Assembly: GCF_009192945.1 (NCBI RefSeq)
Contig: NZ_NSET01000044.1
Coordinates: forward strand, 62,001 to 126,000
Direction: 5' to 3'
DNA: 64,000 nt
From: Xanthomonas maliensis
GTDB taxonomy: Bacteria; Pseudomonadota; Gammaproteobacteria; Xanthomonadales; Xanthomonadaceae
Shown: positions 35,252 through 44,666 of the stretch, piece by piece
How positions within the stretch are numbered: the first letter of the stretch is position 1
Layout of the letters: every line of letters starts with the position of its first letter
Position numbers and translations under genes: made by a program
The notes under the pieces: model-generated
The model's database searches: none
What the model was told of the DNA's origin: nothing
The model's input: only the letters and a program-made list of their open reading frames with translations

Positions 35252-36435
35252 GGCGCCTGTTCCTGACGGCCCTGGCCGCAGCTGCAGCGGTCGCGCCAGC
35301 CTGCTTGGCGGCGCCACCGACGGCCGAGGCCGCCGTTGACGCCCAGCCGCAAGCGACCGCCGCACCGGCAGTGCGCAACGGGCGCGACATCTTTGCCAAC
35401 TTTCTGGAAGGCCGAGCCGATCCGGGCTGCGATAGCGCCCATACCGATGCCCGCTGGGAACAGCATTTCTCGCGCGCACCGTCGCGCCTGGCTGACGACT
35501 CACAAGACGTATTACCCCTGTTCGGCTATGTCGTGGATGCATTGCGCGAGGCCGACATGCCGACCGAATTCGCGCTGATCCCCTTCGTCGAGAGCGGCTA
35601 TCGCCCGGGCGCCCGCAACGGCAGCGGACCGGCCGGACTGTGGCAGTTCGTCGCGACCACTGCGCGCAATCACCACGTGCCGGTCGGTGCGAAATACGAC
35701 GGCCGCCTGTCGGCAGTGGACTCCACCACCGCCGCGGTGCGCTACCTGAAAACGCTGTATGGCATGTTCGGTGGCGACTGGCGGCTTGCCTTGATGGCCT
35801 ACAACGCCGGCGAGTACCGCGTGCTGCAGGCCATGCGCACAGCCGGCATGAACGCACAGAACGCGCGCCCGGCCGAATTGCCGGGAATGTCCAAGGTCAC
35901 CTACGACTACGTGGAAAAGCTGCACGCCCTGGCCTGCGTGCTCGACCATGCGCAAGAACACGGCGAGCTGCTCGCCTCGCTGGACAGACCGGTTCCGGTC
36001 CTGACCGAACATGCCTTGCCTGCCGGCACCAGCCTGAGCGCGTGGGCGGGCCAACGCGCGGTGGAACCGCAGTTGGTCGCTCGCCTGAACCCGGCGATTG
36101 CGGCAACCCGTTCCGCCCCCACCGGCGTGCGTGTCCTGGCACCGGTAGCAGCCGGTAGCGCACCTCAGACATCCTCGCCGAGCGTGGGCAGCCTAGCCGC
36201 CGCAGCCAGCAATGACGAGACTGCGGCAAACGACGCGCCTGCCGCGGCAAAAGCGACCGCGAGCACGGCGTCCGCACGCACGCCGCGCACCCACACGGTG
36301 CGCATTGGCGAATCGGCCTGGGCCATCGCGCGGCGCTATGGCGTCACGGTTGCCGCCCTGCTGGCCAGCAACGGCCTGGACAAGCGCGCGGTGCTCAAGC
36401 CAGGCATGGTGCTGTCCTTCGACGAGACGCCCTGA
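35248..36435 (+). CDS. mltD: MltD-like membrane-bound lytic transglycosylase with LysM
   Basis: This 395-aa secreted protein has a signal peptide (about residues 1-22), an SLT domain with catalytic E115 in IPFVESGYRPG, followed by SGPAGLWQFV and LMAYNAGEYRV, and one LysM domain at the C-terminus (about 349-393). A disordered Ala-rich linker joins them. It cleaves peptidoglycan. The start overlaps the gloB stop by ATGA. The signal peptide lacks a clear lipobox, so it may be periplasmic rather than lipid-anchored. Confidence 0.88.
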   Translation: MRRLFLTALAAAAAVAPACLAAPPTAEAAVDAQPQATAAPAVRNGRDIFANFLEGRADPGCDSAHTDARWEQHFSRAPSRLADDSQDVLPLFGYVVDALREADMPTEFALIPFVESGYRPGARNGSGPAGLWQFVATTARNHHVPVGAKYDGRLSAVDSTTAAVRYLKTLYGMFGGDWRLALMAYNAGEYRVLQAMRTAGMNAQNARPAELPGMSKVTYDYVEKLHALACVLDHAQEHGELLASLDRPVPVLTEHALPAGTSLSAWAGQRAVEPQLVARLNPAIAATRSAPTGVRVLAPVAAGSAPQTSSPSVGSLAAAASNDETAANDAPAAAKATASTASARTPRTHTVRIGESAWAIARRYGVTVAALLASNGLDKRAVLKPGMVLSFDETP

Positions 36436-37039
36436 GCAACGCCACCAAGGCCTGCGCAGGGGCCAGTCCTCTGGCGCGCAAGCTCGCCCATCGCCCGCCC
36501 CTAAGCGCCGCCGCTTCAGGTGGGAGGGCCTCAGCGCTGTCGTGACGCCGCTGGTCATTGGAGACCCCATCTCGGTCGCGCGGCGACATCAATGCGCCGG
36601 TTTCGCGCCAGACGCAGCTCGCCAGGCTCCTTGCGGCTTCGCTTCGCGGCCATCGCGCCTGGCGCCGCCATCGCAGCTGCCGGACTCTTCGCCACCTCGC
36701 CCGCGCCCGCCCTAGCGGACCGGTTCGGGACGAGGCCGGGTCGGACCAGGCCGGCCCCGTCCATCCGCATGGGCGCCAATCCACGACGCGGACACCGATG
36801 CACCCGCATCCCAGCGCTCGACACACCCGCAACCGAGATCGCGGCGGCAAGCCACGGCAACCTGCTCAGTGACAGCACGCCGTCGACACGGCATTGCCAC
36901 TGCCGGGTTATGCAGGCGTTGCGATCGGCGGCCGAGCCAGCCGGCGATCTGCCAATGCACCCACAGCGCGCACGCGCATCCCACAAACGACAGAAGGCCC
37001 GGCATTGCCGGGCCTTCTGCTGACCTACTTGACGCTTGC
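36436..37039. other. 604 bases without a recognisable gene, ending in the ppiD terminator
   Basis: No frame in this stretch gives a recognisable protein on either strand. It is very GC-rich and may contain degraded coding sequence. The right end (36992-37018) is a long perfect stem, AGAAGGCCCGGC and GCCGGGCCTTCT around ATT, which is the likely terminator for ppiD transcripts coming from the right. Confidence 0.5.
36992..37018 (-). terminator. Hairpin terminator after ppiD
   Basis: A 12-bp perfect stem with a 3-nt loop lies 21 nt after the ppiD stop. It has no strong T tract, so its efficiency is uncertain. Confidence 0.6.
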
Positions 37040-39010
37040 TTACAGCTGCGCGTCTTCGACCTGGATCTTGTAGTGCTTGCGCATGTCCTTGATGTAGGCC
37101 CTGACCGCACGATCGCCATCCATCTGGCTGAGCTGCTCGCGCAGCATCGTTTGCTGCTCGGCCGGCATCTGCGTCAGATCGCCTGGCGTGACCTTACTGA
37201 CGACAAACACCGCATAGCGACCGCCATTGAGAGCGACCTTGCCGACAGAAGGCTTGCCCTCACTGGCGCGCGGCGCGCTGAAGATGGCGCGATTCGCTTC
37301 CGGCGTCGGGATCGGCGCGGTGCGCGGCAGGCCGGGGATCGGCGTGACCTGCAACTTCTCGCCTTCGGCCAGTGCCTGCAGCGTCTCTCCCTTCTGCAAG
37401 CGGGCGATCAGCGCATCGGCAGCCTTGATCTCCGCCTGCCTGCTGCGATCGGCATGAATCGCTGCAATCACCCGATCGCGCACCTTGTCCAGCGGCAAGG
37501 CCTGCTCGGCGGTGTGATTGGTCACCCGCAACACCACGCTGTGGTTAGGCGCGAGGGTGATCGGATCGCTGACCGTACCGTCCTGCACCAGCGTTTCGGA
37601 GAACGCCGCGCGGAGGACTGCCGGGTTGGCAGCCACGCCACTGGCATTGGCACGCGAGAATGGTCCCAGCGTCTGCACCGGCAAACCCACCTGCTTGGCG
37701 GCCGGTTCCAGCGCGGTCGGGTTCTTATAGACCAGGTCGACCAACTTGCCGCTCAGATCAGCAAAGGCCTTGTCGGCGTCGGCCTTGAGCTGTTCGGCCG
37801 CCAACTGGTCGCGCACCTGCTCGAATGACTTGCCCTGGCCGCCCTTGATCTCGCGCAGTTGGATGACGTGGTAACCGAATTCGCTCTTGATCGGGCCGAC
37901 GACGTCACCAGCCTTCATCGCGAACAGCGCATCCTCGAACGGCTTGACCATGGTCCCCTTCTCGACCCAGCCGAGATCGCCGCCGGAATCCTTGGAGCCA
38001 GGATCCTGCGAATTGGCCTTGGCCAGCGCGGCGAAATCGGCGCTGGGCTGCTTGGCCTGCGCAGCCAAAGCGGTGGCCTTCTGCTCCGCCGCCTTCTGCG
38101 CGGCCTGATCGCTGCCGGCAGCGATCAGGATGTGCGAAGCCAGGCGCTGTTCCGGATCGACGAAACGCGCCTTCTCTTCGTCATAGCGTTTGCGCAGCGT
38201 CGCTTCGTCGGCCGGCTGCGCCGGTGGCAGGTTGGCGGCATTGAGTTCAACGTACTCGATCGACACCATTTCCGGCTGGCGGAAATCCTGAGCATGGCTG
38301 TCGTACCACTGCTTGACCTGCGCATCGGTGACCGCCGCGGTGTCGGCGGCCGGCTCGGGCAGAGTCGCCAGCTCCACATCGCGCGTTTCGCCCATCAGCT
38401 TGAGCAGGCGCTCGAACTCACTTTTGGTCGCGAAACCGGAATCGGCGATCGCCTGCGGAATCACCGATTGCTGCAGGCTTTCGCGCACCAGGCCATCGAA
38501 CTGCGCCGGCGTACGCGGCGGCGTGCCTTGCGCAAGCGCGGCACGATATTGGGCGGGATTGAACTTGCCATCGACCTGGAAGGCCGGGATGTTGGCAATG
38601 TAATCGCGCACGGTCGCGTCACCGATGACGACCCCGGCGTCTTCGGCGCCCAGCCGAACCACCTGCTCGTCGATCATCTGATCGAGCAGCTGCAACTTGT
38701 TCTCGCGCGATTCGAACTTGCGCGGATCGAAGTCATCGCCCTTGCGCTGCCGCTCCTGCATGCGAGCCTGCTCGAACCGGGTGCGGAAATCCTGCGTGCT
38801 GATCTCGTGGTGCTGCCACAGCAACGAGACCGGCCACCACGACGGGGCCGATTTCCACCAGGTCGGGGGTGCCTGTACCTTGGCAACATTGTTGGCGCCA
38901 ACGCCGCCCAGGTAGCTGTTGTCGATGACAAACAGGAACGGGATCATCAGCAACCCCAGGATGGCGGTGGCGATCCAGCCTGATGTCTTGTCGCGAAGTT
39001 TCTGCAGCAT
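37040..39010 (-). CDS. ppiD: Periplasmic folding chaperone PpiD (SurA-N / parvulin family)
   Basis: This 656-aa protein has an N-terminal membrane anchor (about residues 12-33), a SurA-N-like region, a parvulin PPIC domain (about 285-370, with SHILIAAGSDQAAQ and GGDLGWVEKGTMVKPFEDAL) and a C-terminal chaperone region. PpiD binds proteins as they leave the Sec translocon. The start MLQKLRDKTSGW at 39010 matches family members. It lies downstream of lon and hupB, as in E. coli. Confidence 0.93.
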   Translation of the reverse strand: MLQKLRDKTSGWIATAILGLLMIPFLFVIDNSYLGGVGANNVAKVQAPPTWWKSAPSWWPVSLLWQHHEISTQDFRTRFEQARMQERQRKGDDFDPRKFESRENKLQLLDQMIDEQVVRLGAEDAGVVIGDATVRDYIANIPAFQVDGKFNPAQYRAALAQGTPPRTPAQFDGLVRESLQQSVIPQAIADSGFATKSEFERLLKLMGETRDVELATLPEPAADTAAVTDAQVKQWYDSHAQDFRQPEMVSIEYVELNAANLPPAQPADEATLRKRYDEEKARFVDPEQRLASHILIAAGSDQAAQKAAEQKATALAAQAKQPSADFAALAKANSQDPGSKDSGGDLGWVEKGTMVKPFEDALFAMKAGDVVGPIKSEFGYHVIQLREIKGGQGKSFEQVRDQLAAEQLKADADKAFADLSGKLVDLVYKNPTALEPAAKQVGLPVQTLGPFSRANASGVAANPAVLRAAFSETLVQDGTVSDPITLAPNHSVVLRVTNHTAEQALPLDKVRDRVIAAIHADRSRQAEIKAADALIARLQKGETLQALAEGEKLQVTPIPGLPRTAPIPTPEANRAIFSAPRASEGKPSVGKVALNGGRYAVFVVSKVTPGDLTQMPAEQQTMLREQLSQMDGDRAVRAYIKDMRKHYKIQVEDAQL

Positions 39011-39112
39011 TGGCAAATCGAGGCCTGTGGGCGAGCCGCGCAGTGTAACGTGCTTCGTCCCGCCCGGCATCCGGCGCCGCCCCCGCCGACGGCGGAAAAA
39101 AGGCCGGAAAGC

Positions 39113-39149
39113 CTAATAAAAAAGCCCCCGGCAATGCCGAGGGCTTTGG
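39113..39149 (-). terminator. Intrinsic terminator after tRNA-Asp
   Basis: Read leftward, AAAGCCCTCGGC and GCCGGGGGCTTT form an almost perfect stem followed by TTTTATTAGG. It ends the hupB-tRNA-Val-tRNA-Asp set before ppiD. Confidence 0.85.
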
Positions 39150-39156
39150 ATGAAAC

Positions 39157-39233
39157 TGGCGGAGCGGACGGGACTCGAACCCGCGACCTCCGGCGTGACA
39201 GGCCAGCATTCTAACCAGCTGAACTACCGCTCC
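39157..39233 (-). tRNA. tRNA-Asp (anticodon GTC)
   Basis: A 77-nt cloverleaf with acceptor GGAGCGG/CCGCTCC, anticodon loop CTGTCAC (anticodon GTC) and encoded CCA. It follows tRNA-Val by 28 nt. Confidence 0.97.
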
Positions 39234-39261
39234 GCGCTTGAAACTTTTGCTTAGTGCTTTG

Positions 39262-39336
39262 TGGTGGGTGCTGAGGGTTTCGAACCCCCGACCCTCTCCG
39301 TGTAAGGGAGACGCTCTACCGCTGAGCTAAGCACCC
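39262..39336 (-). tRNA. tRNA-Val (anticodon TAC)
   Basis: A 75-nt cloverleaf with acceptor GGGTGCT, anticodon loop containing TAC and encoded CCA. Its 5' end is 11 nt after the hupB stop, so it is probably cut from a hupB transcript. Confidence 0.97.
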
Positions 39337-39347
39337 TAGCGAGTCGA

Positions 39348-39620
39348 TTAGTTTACTGCATCCTTAAGGGCTTTGCCAGCCTTGAATGCAGGATTTTTCG
39401 AAGCAGCGATCTTGATGCTGTCGCCGGTCTTCGGGTTGCGGCCGGTGCGCTCAGCGCGCTCGCGGACCTGGAAGGTACCGAAGCCCACCAGGGTCACGGC
39501 TTCGCCGCGCTTCAGCGCCTTGGTCACTTCGCTCACGACTGCATCGACGGCGCGACCGGCTTCCGCCTTGGAAATGTCGGCGGTAGCGGCAACGGCATCG
39601 ATCAATTCGGTTTTATTCAT
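39348..39620 (-). CDS. hupB: Histone-like DNA-binding protein HU-beta
   Basis: This 90-aa protein opens [20 protein letters not shown] and has [20 protein letters not shown], the HU beta-arm. It bends DNA and compacts the nucleoid. The start ATG at 39620 has a GGGAG site upstream. It lies between lon and ppiD as in E. coli, with two tRNA genes directly after it. A promoter at 39743-39772 probably drives it. Confidence 0.97.
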   Translation of the reverse strand: MNKTELIDAVAATADISKAEAGRAVDAVVSEVTKALKRGEAVTLVGFGTFQVRERAERTGRNPKTGDSIKIAASKNPAFKAGKALKDAVN

Positions 39621-39742
39621 TCTTTGGAACTCCCTGTGCGACGGATGCCGCGGAATCGACAGTCGGCGCTCTCGCCTTCGCGACAGCCCGACACAAGTGG
39701 TATCGCGTGACGCATCGCAATTCCGCGCCCACGAGTCGTGCA

Positions 39743-39772
39743 TTTATACCAGCGCGCCCTATGCAGGCGCAA
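39743..39772 (-). promoter_or_regulatory. Candidate hupB promoter
   Basis: Read leftward, TTGCGC (39767-39772) and TATAAA (39743-39748) are 18 bp apart and lie about 120 nt before the hupB start. The leader would be over 100 nt. Confidence 0.45.
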
Positions 39773-39803
39773 GCCAAAACCCAATAACGGCGCGGGTTTT
39801 GGC
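39773..39803 (-). terminator. Possible terminator after lon
   Basis: A 10-bp stem (GCCAAAACCC and GGGTTTTGGC) with an 11-nt loop lies 30 nt after the lon stop. The tail is not T-rich, so this is tentative. Confidence 0.4.
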
Positions 39804-39832
39804 CTGTTCTGCCTGCGTTTAGACAGCCTGTG

Positions 39833-42304
39833 TCAGTGCTTGACGCGCGTGCCCGGAGTGGTACGCGACTTGCCGCGCACCGCAACCCGTGACCCGCCCT
39901 TGCGTGCCTTTTCCTTGCTTGCCTTCGACGGTGCGAGTGGACGTTCCAGTGCCAGATCCAGCACTTCGTCGATCCATTTGACCGGAACGATCTTGAGGTC
40001 ACGCGTCACATTCGCGGGGATATCGGCCAGATCCTTGCGATTCTCGTCCGGGATCAACACGGTGCGAATGCCACCGCGCAACGCGGCCAACAACTTCTCC
40101 TTGAGTCCGCCAATCGCCGAGACGCGCCCCCGCAGGGTGATCTCGCCCGTCATCGCCACATCCGCGCGGATCGGCACCTTGGTCAGCACCGACACCAGCG
40201 ACGTCACCATCGCGATGCCCGCGCTCGGGCCGTCCTTCGGCGTAGCGCCATCGGGCACGTGCACATGTACATCCTGTTTCTGCAGGAAATCCACATCGAT
40301 ACCCAAGCGCTCGGCACGCGAACGCACCACCGACAGCGCCGCCGACGCCGACTCCTTCATCACGTTGCCCAGCTGACCGGTCAGGATCAGGTTGCCCTTG
40401 CCCGGTACCAACGTGGACTCGATCTGCAGCAGATCGCCGCCGACTTCCGTCCAGGCCAGACCGGTGACCAGGCCAATCTCGTTCTCTTCTTCGGCGCGGC
40501 CAAAGTCGAACCGACGCACGCCCAGGTACTTATCGAGATTCTTCGAGTTCACCTCAACCAGCGCCTTGGACTTGCCCTTCTTTGCCGCCGGCTTCTTGGC
40601 TGCCGGTTGCGGACCGGCCAACGCAATTTCCTTCACCACCTTGCGGCAGATCTTGGCGATTTCGCGCTCCAGATTGCGCACGCCCGATTCGCGCGTGTAG
40701 TAGCGCACGATGTCGCGGATGGCATCTTCGCCAATCGCCAGTTCCTGGGCAGCCAGGCCGTTGGCCTTGATCTGCTTGGGCACCAGATAGCGCGCTGCGA
40801 TGTTGAGCTTTTCGTCCTCGGTGTAACCCGGGATGCGGATCACTTCCATGCGGTCCAGCAACGGCCCGGGGATGTTGAGCGAATTGGAGGTCGCCACGAA
40901 CATCACTTCGGACAGGTCCAGATCGACTTCCAGGTAGTGATCGTTGAAGGCGTTGTTCTGCTCGGGATCGAGCACTTCCAGCAGCGCCGACGACGGATCG
41001 CCACGGAAGTCCATCGACATCTTGTCGATCTCGTCGAGCACGAACAGCGGGTTCTTGCTGCCGACCTTGTTGAGGTTCTGCACCAGTCGGCCCGGCATCG
41101 AACCGACATAGGTGCGGCGATGACCGCGGATCTCGGCCTCATCGCGCACGCCGCCCAGGCTCATGCGCACGAACTTGCGATTGGTCGCCTTGGCGATGGA
41201 CTGTCCCAGCGAGGTCTTGCCCACGCCCGGCGGACCGACCAGGCACAGGATCGGGCCCTTCATCTGCTTCACGCGCGACTGCACGGCCAAGTACTCGAGG
41301 ATGCGCTCCTTGACCTTGTCCAATCCGTAGTGGTCGGCATCCAGGGTGTCCTGCGCGACCTTGAGGTCCTTGCGCACCTTGCTGCGCTTCTTCCACGGCA
41401 CGCCCAGCAACCAATCCAGGTAATTACGCACCACCGCGGCTTCGGCCGACATCGGTGACATCTGCTTGAGCTTGTTGAGCTCGGCCTTGGCCTTGGTCTC
41501 GACCGGCTTGGGCATACCCGCCTCGGCGATCTTGCGCGCCAGTTCCTCCAGCTCGCCCGGCGCATCGTCCAGGTCGCCCAGTTCCTTCTGGATGGCCTTC
41601 ATCTGCTCGTTGAGGTAGTACTCGCGCTGGCTCTTCTCCATCTGCGACTTGACCCGGCCGCGGATGCGTTTCTCCAGCTGCTGCACGTCGATCTCGCCAT
41701 CGACCAAGCCGACCAGCAATTCCAGCCGCTCACCGATATCGGTGATTTCCAGCAGCCGCTGCTTGTCGGCCAGGCGCACGCCGATATGCGCGGCGATGGT
41801 GTCGGCCAGGCGACCCGGCTCGTCGATGCCGGCCAGCGTCTGCAGCAATTCCGGCGGCAGCTTGCGGTTGGTCTTGACGTATTGTTCGAACAGCGACATC
41901 AGCGAGCGCGCGATCGCCTCGACCTCGCGCGGCTCGCGCGCATCGCTGGTCTCGACCTCGATGCCACGGCCTTGCAGGGCGCCGTCCTGCTCGGTCACCT
42001 TGTCGACGGTGACCCGCGACAGACCCTCCACCAGCACCTTGATGGTGCCGTCAGGCAGCTTCAGCAATTGCAGCACCTGCGCCAGCGTGCCGACCGTGTA
42101 CAAGTCACTGGCGGCCGGGTCGTCGGTCTCGGCAGACTTCTGCGCCACCAGCAGGATGCGCTTGTCCGCCTCCATTGCCTTTTCCAGCGCGCGCATGGAC
42201 TTGTCGCGACCAACGAACAACGGGATCACCATGTGCGGGAACACCACCACGTCGCGCAGAGGCAACACCGGTAGTTCGAGGACTTCAGAGTGGGACTGGG
42301 CCAT
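39833..42304 (-). CDS. lon: ATP-dependent protease La
   Basis: This 823-aa protease has the LON N-terminal domain ([20 protein letters not shown]), AAA+ Walker [11 protein letters not shown] and Walker [10 protein letters not shown], and a protease domain with catalytic S694 in [11 protein letters not shown]. An Ala/Lys-rich insertion ([16 protein letters not shown]) lies just before the protease domain. The C-terminus is longer and more basic than in E. coli. It degrades misfolded and regulatory proteins. A heat-shock-type promoter sits in the clpX-lon gap. Confidence 0.97.
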   Translation of the reverse strand: MAQSHSEVLELPVLPLRDVVVFPHMVIPLFVGRDKSMRALEKAMEADKRILLVAQKSAETDDPAASDLYTVGTLAQVLQLLKLPDGTIKVLVEGLSRVTVDKVTEQDGALQGRGIEVETSDAREPREVEAIARSLMSLFEQYVKTNRKLPPELLQTLAGIDEPGRLADTIAAHIGVRLADKQRLLEITDIGERLELLVGLVDGEIDVQQLEKRIRGRVKSQMEKSQREYYLNEQMKAIQKELGDLDDAPGELEELARKIAEAGMPKPVETKAKAELNKLKQMSPMSAEAAVVRNYLDWLLGVPWKKRSKVRKDLKVAQDTLDADHYGLDKVKERILEYLAVQSRVKQMKGPILCLVGPPGVGKTSLGQSIAKATNRKFVRMSLGGVRDEAEIRGHRRTYVGSMPGRLVQNLNKVGSKNPLFVLDEIDKMSMDFRGDPSSALLEVLDPEQNNAFNDHYLEVDLDLSEVMFVATSNSLNIPGPLLDRMEVIRIPGYTEDEKLNIAARYLVPKQIKANGLAAQELAIGEDAIRDIVRYYTRESGVRNLEREIAKICRKVVKEIALAGPQPAAKKPAAKKGKSKALVEVNSKNLDKYLGVRRFDFGRAEEENEIGLVTGLAWTEVGGDLLQIESTLVPGKGNLILTGQLGNVMKESASAALSVVRSRAERLGIDVDFLQKQDVHVHVPDGATPKDGPSAGIAMVTSLVSVLTKVPIRADVAMTGEITLRGRVSAIGGLKEKLLAALRGGIRTVLIPDENRKDLADIPANVTRDLKIVPVKWIDEVLDLALERPLAPSKASKEKARKGGSRVAVRGKSRTTPGTRVKH

Positions 42305-42334
42305 GGGGCGCTCCGCAGGAATCGGGAAGAGGGC

Positions 42335-42370
42335 ATAAAAAAGCCGATGGCCCCGTTATGGGGCCATCGG
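42335..42370 (-). terminator. Intrinsic terminator after clpX
   Basis: Read leftward, an 11-bp perfect stem (CCGATGGCCCC and GGGGCCATCGG, 5-nt loop) is followed by CTTTTTTATG. It lies about 75 nt after the clpX stop and about 31 nt before the lon start. Confidence 0.88.
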
Positions 42371-42384
42371 CGAAGGCTTGCAAG
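42358..42384 (-). promoter_or_regulatory. Candidate sigma-32 promoter for lon
   Basis: Read leftward, CTTGCAA (42378-42384) and CCCCATAA (42356-42363) are separated by 14 bp, close to the heat-shock consensus CTTGAAA and CCCCATNT. The -10 element lies inside the clpX terminator stem-loop, so the lon transcript would begin in the 3' half of that hairpin. Confidence 0.6.
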
Positions 42385-42444
42385 TAGCGGGACGCAGCCC
42401 TTTAGCCCCCAGCGGGGCTGGCGCTGCGGGACGGCCGAGTCCGT

Positions 42445-43731
42445 TCAATCGCCAGAGGCGGCCTTGGCCGGCGCCGGCTGGGCTTGGTAGATCAGGTAGG
42501 GCTCGGACTTGTGCTCGATGACCGACTCGTCCACCACGACCTTGCTGACGTTTTCCTGCGAGGGCAGCTCGTACATGGTGTCCAGCAGCACCGATTCGAC
42601 GATGGTGCGCAGGCCACGTGCACCGGTCTTGCGCTTGAGCGCCTTGCGGGCGATCGCCGACAACGCATCCGGACGGAACTCCAGCTCCACGCTTTCCATC
42701 TCGAACAGCTTCCGGAACTGCTTGGTGATGGCGTTCTTGGGCTCGGTCAGGATCTTGATCAGCGCCGGCTCGTCCAGCTCTTCCAGGGTCGCGACCACCG
42801 GCAGGCGGCCCACGAACTCCGGGATCAGGCCGAACTTGATCAGATCCTCCGGCTCGACCTCGGCCAGGATCTTGCCCACTTCCTGCTTGCGCTCGCTGCT
42901 CTTCACCTTGGCACCGAAGCCGATGCCACCAGCGTCGTTGGAGCGCTGCTGAATCACCTTGTCCAGCCCGGCAAACGCACCGCCGCAGATGAACAGGATG
43001 TTCTTGGTGTCGACCTGCAGGAACTCCTGCTGCGGATGCTTGCGGCCACCCTGCGGCGGCACCGAAGCCACCGTGCCTTCGATCAGCTTCAGCAGCGCCT
43101 GCTGCACGCCTTCGCCGGACACGTCACGGGTGATCGACGGGTTCTCGCTCTTGCGCGAGATCTTGTCGATTTCGTCGATGTAGACGATGCCCTGCTGCGC
43201 CTTCTCGACGTCGTAATCGCACTTCTGCAGCAGCTTCTGGATGATGTTTTCCACGTCCTCACCGACGTAGCCGGCTTCGGTCAGCGTGGTCGCATCGGCG
43301 ATCGTGAAGGGCACATTGAGCAGCCGCGCCAGGGTTTCGGCCAGTAGCGTCTTGCCCGAACCGGTCGGCCCCACCAACAGGATGTTGGACTTGGCAAGCT
43401 CGACATCGTCGTTCTTGCTACGGCTCTCGATCCGCTTGTAATGGTTGTAGACGGCAACCGCCAGCGTGCGCTTGGCGCGCAGCTGTCCGATCACGTACTG
43501 GTCCAGCACCTCCAGGATCTCGCGCGGCTTGGGCAGGCTGGAACGCGCCGACTGCGCCTTCTCCTCGAGCTCCTCGCGGATGATGTCGTTGCACAGCTCA
43601 ACGCACTCATCGCAGATGAACACGCTGGGACCGGCAATCAGCTTGCGGACCTCATGCTGGCTCTTACCGCAGAAGGAGCAGTAGAGGATCTTGTTGCTGT
43701 CGCTGGAACGACCTTGGCGGTCTTCGCTCAT
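42445..43731 (-). CDS. clpX: Clp protease ATP-binding subunit ClpX
   Basis: This 428-aa unfoldase has the N-terminal zinc-binding domain with C18, C21, C40 and C43, Walker [19 protein letters not shown], Walker [11 protein letters not shown] and the [13 protein letters not shown] loop segment [13 protein letters not shown] used to contact ClpP. It delivers substrates to ClpP. It follows clpP by 125 bp on the same strand. Confidence 0.98.
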   Translation of the reverse strand: MSEDRQGRSSDSNKILYCSFCGKSQHEVRKLIAGPSVFICDECVELCNDIIREELEEKAQSARSSLPKPREILEVLDQYVIGQLRAKRTLAVAVYNHYKRIESRSKNDDVELAKSNILLVGPTGSGKTLLAETLARLLNVPFTIADATTLTEAGYVGEDVENIIQKLLQKCDYDVEKAQQGIVYIDEIDKISRKSENPSITRDVSGEGVQQALLKLIEGTVASVPPQGGRKHPQQEFLQVDTKNILFICGGAFAGLDKVIQQRSNDAGGIGFGAKVKSSERKQEVGKILAEVEPEDLIKFGLIPEFVGRLPVVATLEELDEPALIKILTEPKNAITKQFRKLFEMESVELEFRPDALSAIARKALKRKTGARGLRTIVESVLLDTMYELPSQENVSKVVVDESVIEHKSEPYLIYQAQPAPAKAASGD

Positions 43732-43856
43732 GCTTCTGTTACCCAGTTACCCCACCCGATCGCACGGGGGTTCGATTCGAGAATAGCACAGGGCCGGGAG
43801 GACGTCCGTCCACCCCGACCCTGCCAGTTTTCACAACGTTTTCAGGCAGTTGCCGA

Positions 43857-44483
43857 TCAAGACGGTTGGATCGACTCTTCCGGGCGACGTTCCAGCACCT
43901 GGTCGACCAGTCCGTAGGCCTGGGCGTCCACCGCGCTTTTGAAGTTGTCGCGCTCGGTATCGCGCGCAATGGTCTCCAGCGACTGGCCGGTGTGCTTGGC
44001 CAACACTTCGTTCAAGCGCGAGCGCAAGGTCAGGATTTCGCGGGCGTGGATGTCGATATCCGTGGCCTGGCCCTGGAAGCCACCCAGCGGCTGGTGGATC
44101 ATTACCCGCGAGTTCGGCAGCGCGTAGCGCTTGCCCGCCGCACCCGAGGCGAGCAGCAACGCGCCCATCGAGGCTGCCTGGCCGACGCAGATGGTACTGA
44201 CGTCCGGCTTGATGTACTGCATGGTGTCGTAGATCGCCATGCCGGCCGTGACCACGCCACCGGGCGAGTTGATGTAGATGCTGATGTCCTTTTCCGGGTT
44301 GTCCGCTTCCAGGAACAGCAGCTGGGCCACGATGACATTGGCCATGTGGTCGTCGATCGGGCCGACCAGGAAGATCAGACGCTCCTTCAGCAGGCGCGAG
44401 TAGATGTCGTACGCACGCTCGCCACGGCTGGTCTGCTCGACCACCATCGGTACCAGATTCAGAGCTTTGGTCACATTGTCCAC
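43857..44483 (-). CDS. clpP: ATP-dependent Clp protease proteolytic subunit
   Basis: This 208-aa serine protease has the triad S105 in [11 protein letters not shown]130 in MIHQPLGG and D179 in RDTERDNF. The start is a GTG at 44483 with AGGAG about 9 nt upstream; an ATG further upstream would add a non-homologous leader. The next segment [20 protein letters not shown] is the usual mature N-terminus. It lies between tig and clpX. Confidence 0.97.
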   Translation of the reverse strand: MDNVTKALNLVPMVVEQTSRGERAYDIYSRLLKERLIFLVGPIDDHMANVIVAQLLFLEADNPEKDISIYINSPGGVVTAGMAIYDTMQYIKPDVSTICVGQAASMGALLLASGAAGKRYALPNSRVMIHQPLGGFQGQATDIDIHAREILTLRSRLNEVLAKHTGQSLETIARDTERDNFKSAVDAQAYGLVDQVLERRPEESIQPS

Positions 44484-44515
44484 GCGAGGGGAATCTCCTG
44501 AGTCGTTAGTTGAAT

Positions 44516-44650
44516 CCCCGCACATGGATGTGCGGGCTGTTGCGAGGGACTCGCATTTACATCTTCCCCGTACATGAATGCGCGGGCTGTGGATCTGCGG
44601 TCTTGCCAAGGACGCGCATCGCCCCTCCCGCAGCCAGCACGCGGGGAAGA
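44516..44650. repeat. Imperfect hairpin repeats in the tig-clpP gap
   Basis: A perfect 8-bp hairpin (CCCGCACA and TGTGCGGG, loop TGGA, 44517-44536) is followed by GCTGT. A diverged copy (CCCGTACATGAATGCGCGGG plus GCTGT) lies at 44567-44591, and a third C/G-rich stem (CCCGCAGCCAGCACGCGGG) at 44627-44645. They occupy most of the 183-bp leader of clpP. Confidence 0.6.
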
Positions 44651-44666
44651 CGGTGCGTGATCCACC

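Noticed and set aside
36436-37039. Possible small genes in the 604-bp gap before ppiD
   Set aside because: Frames are open on both strands but have no recognisable domain, plausible start or coupling to neighbours.
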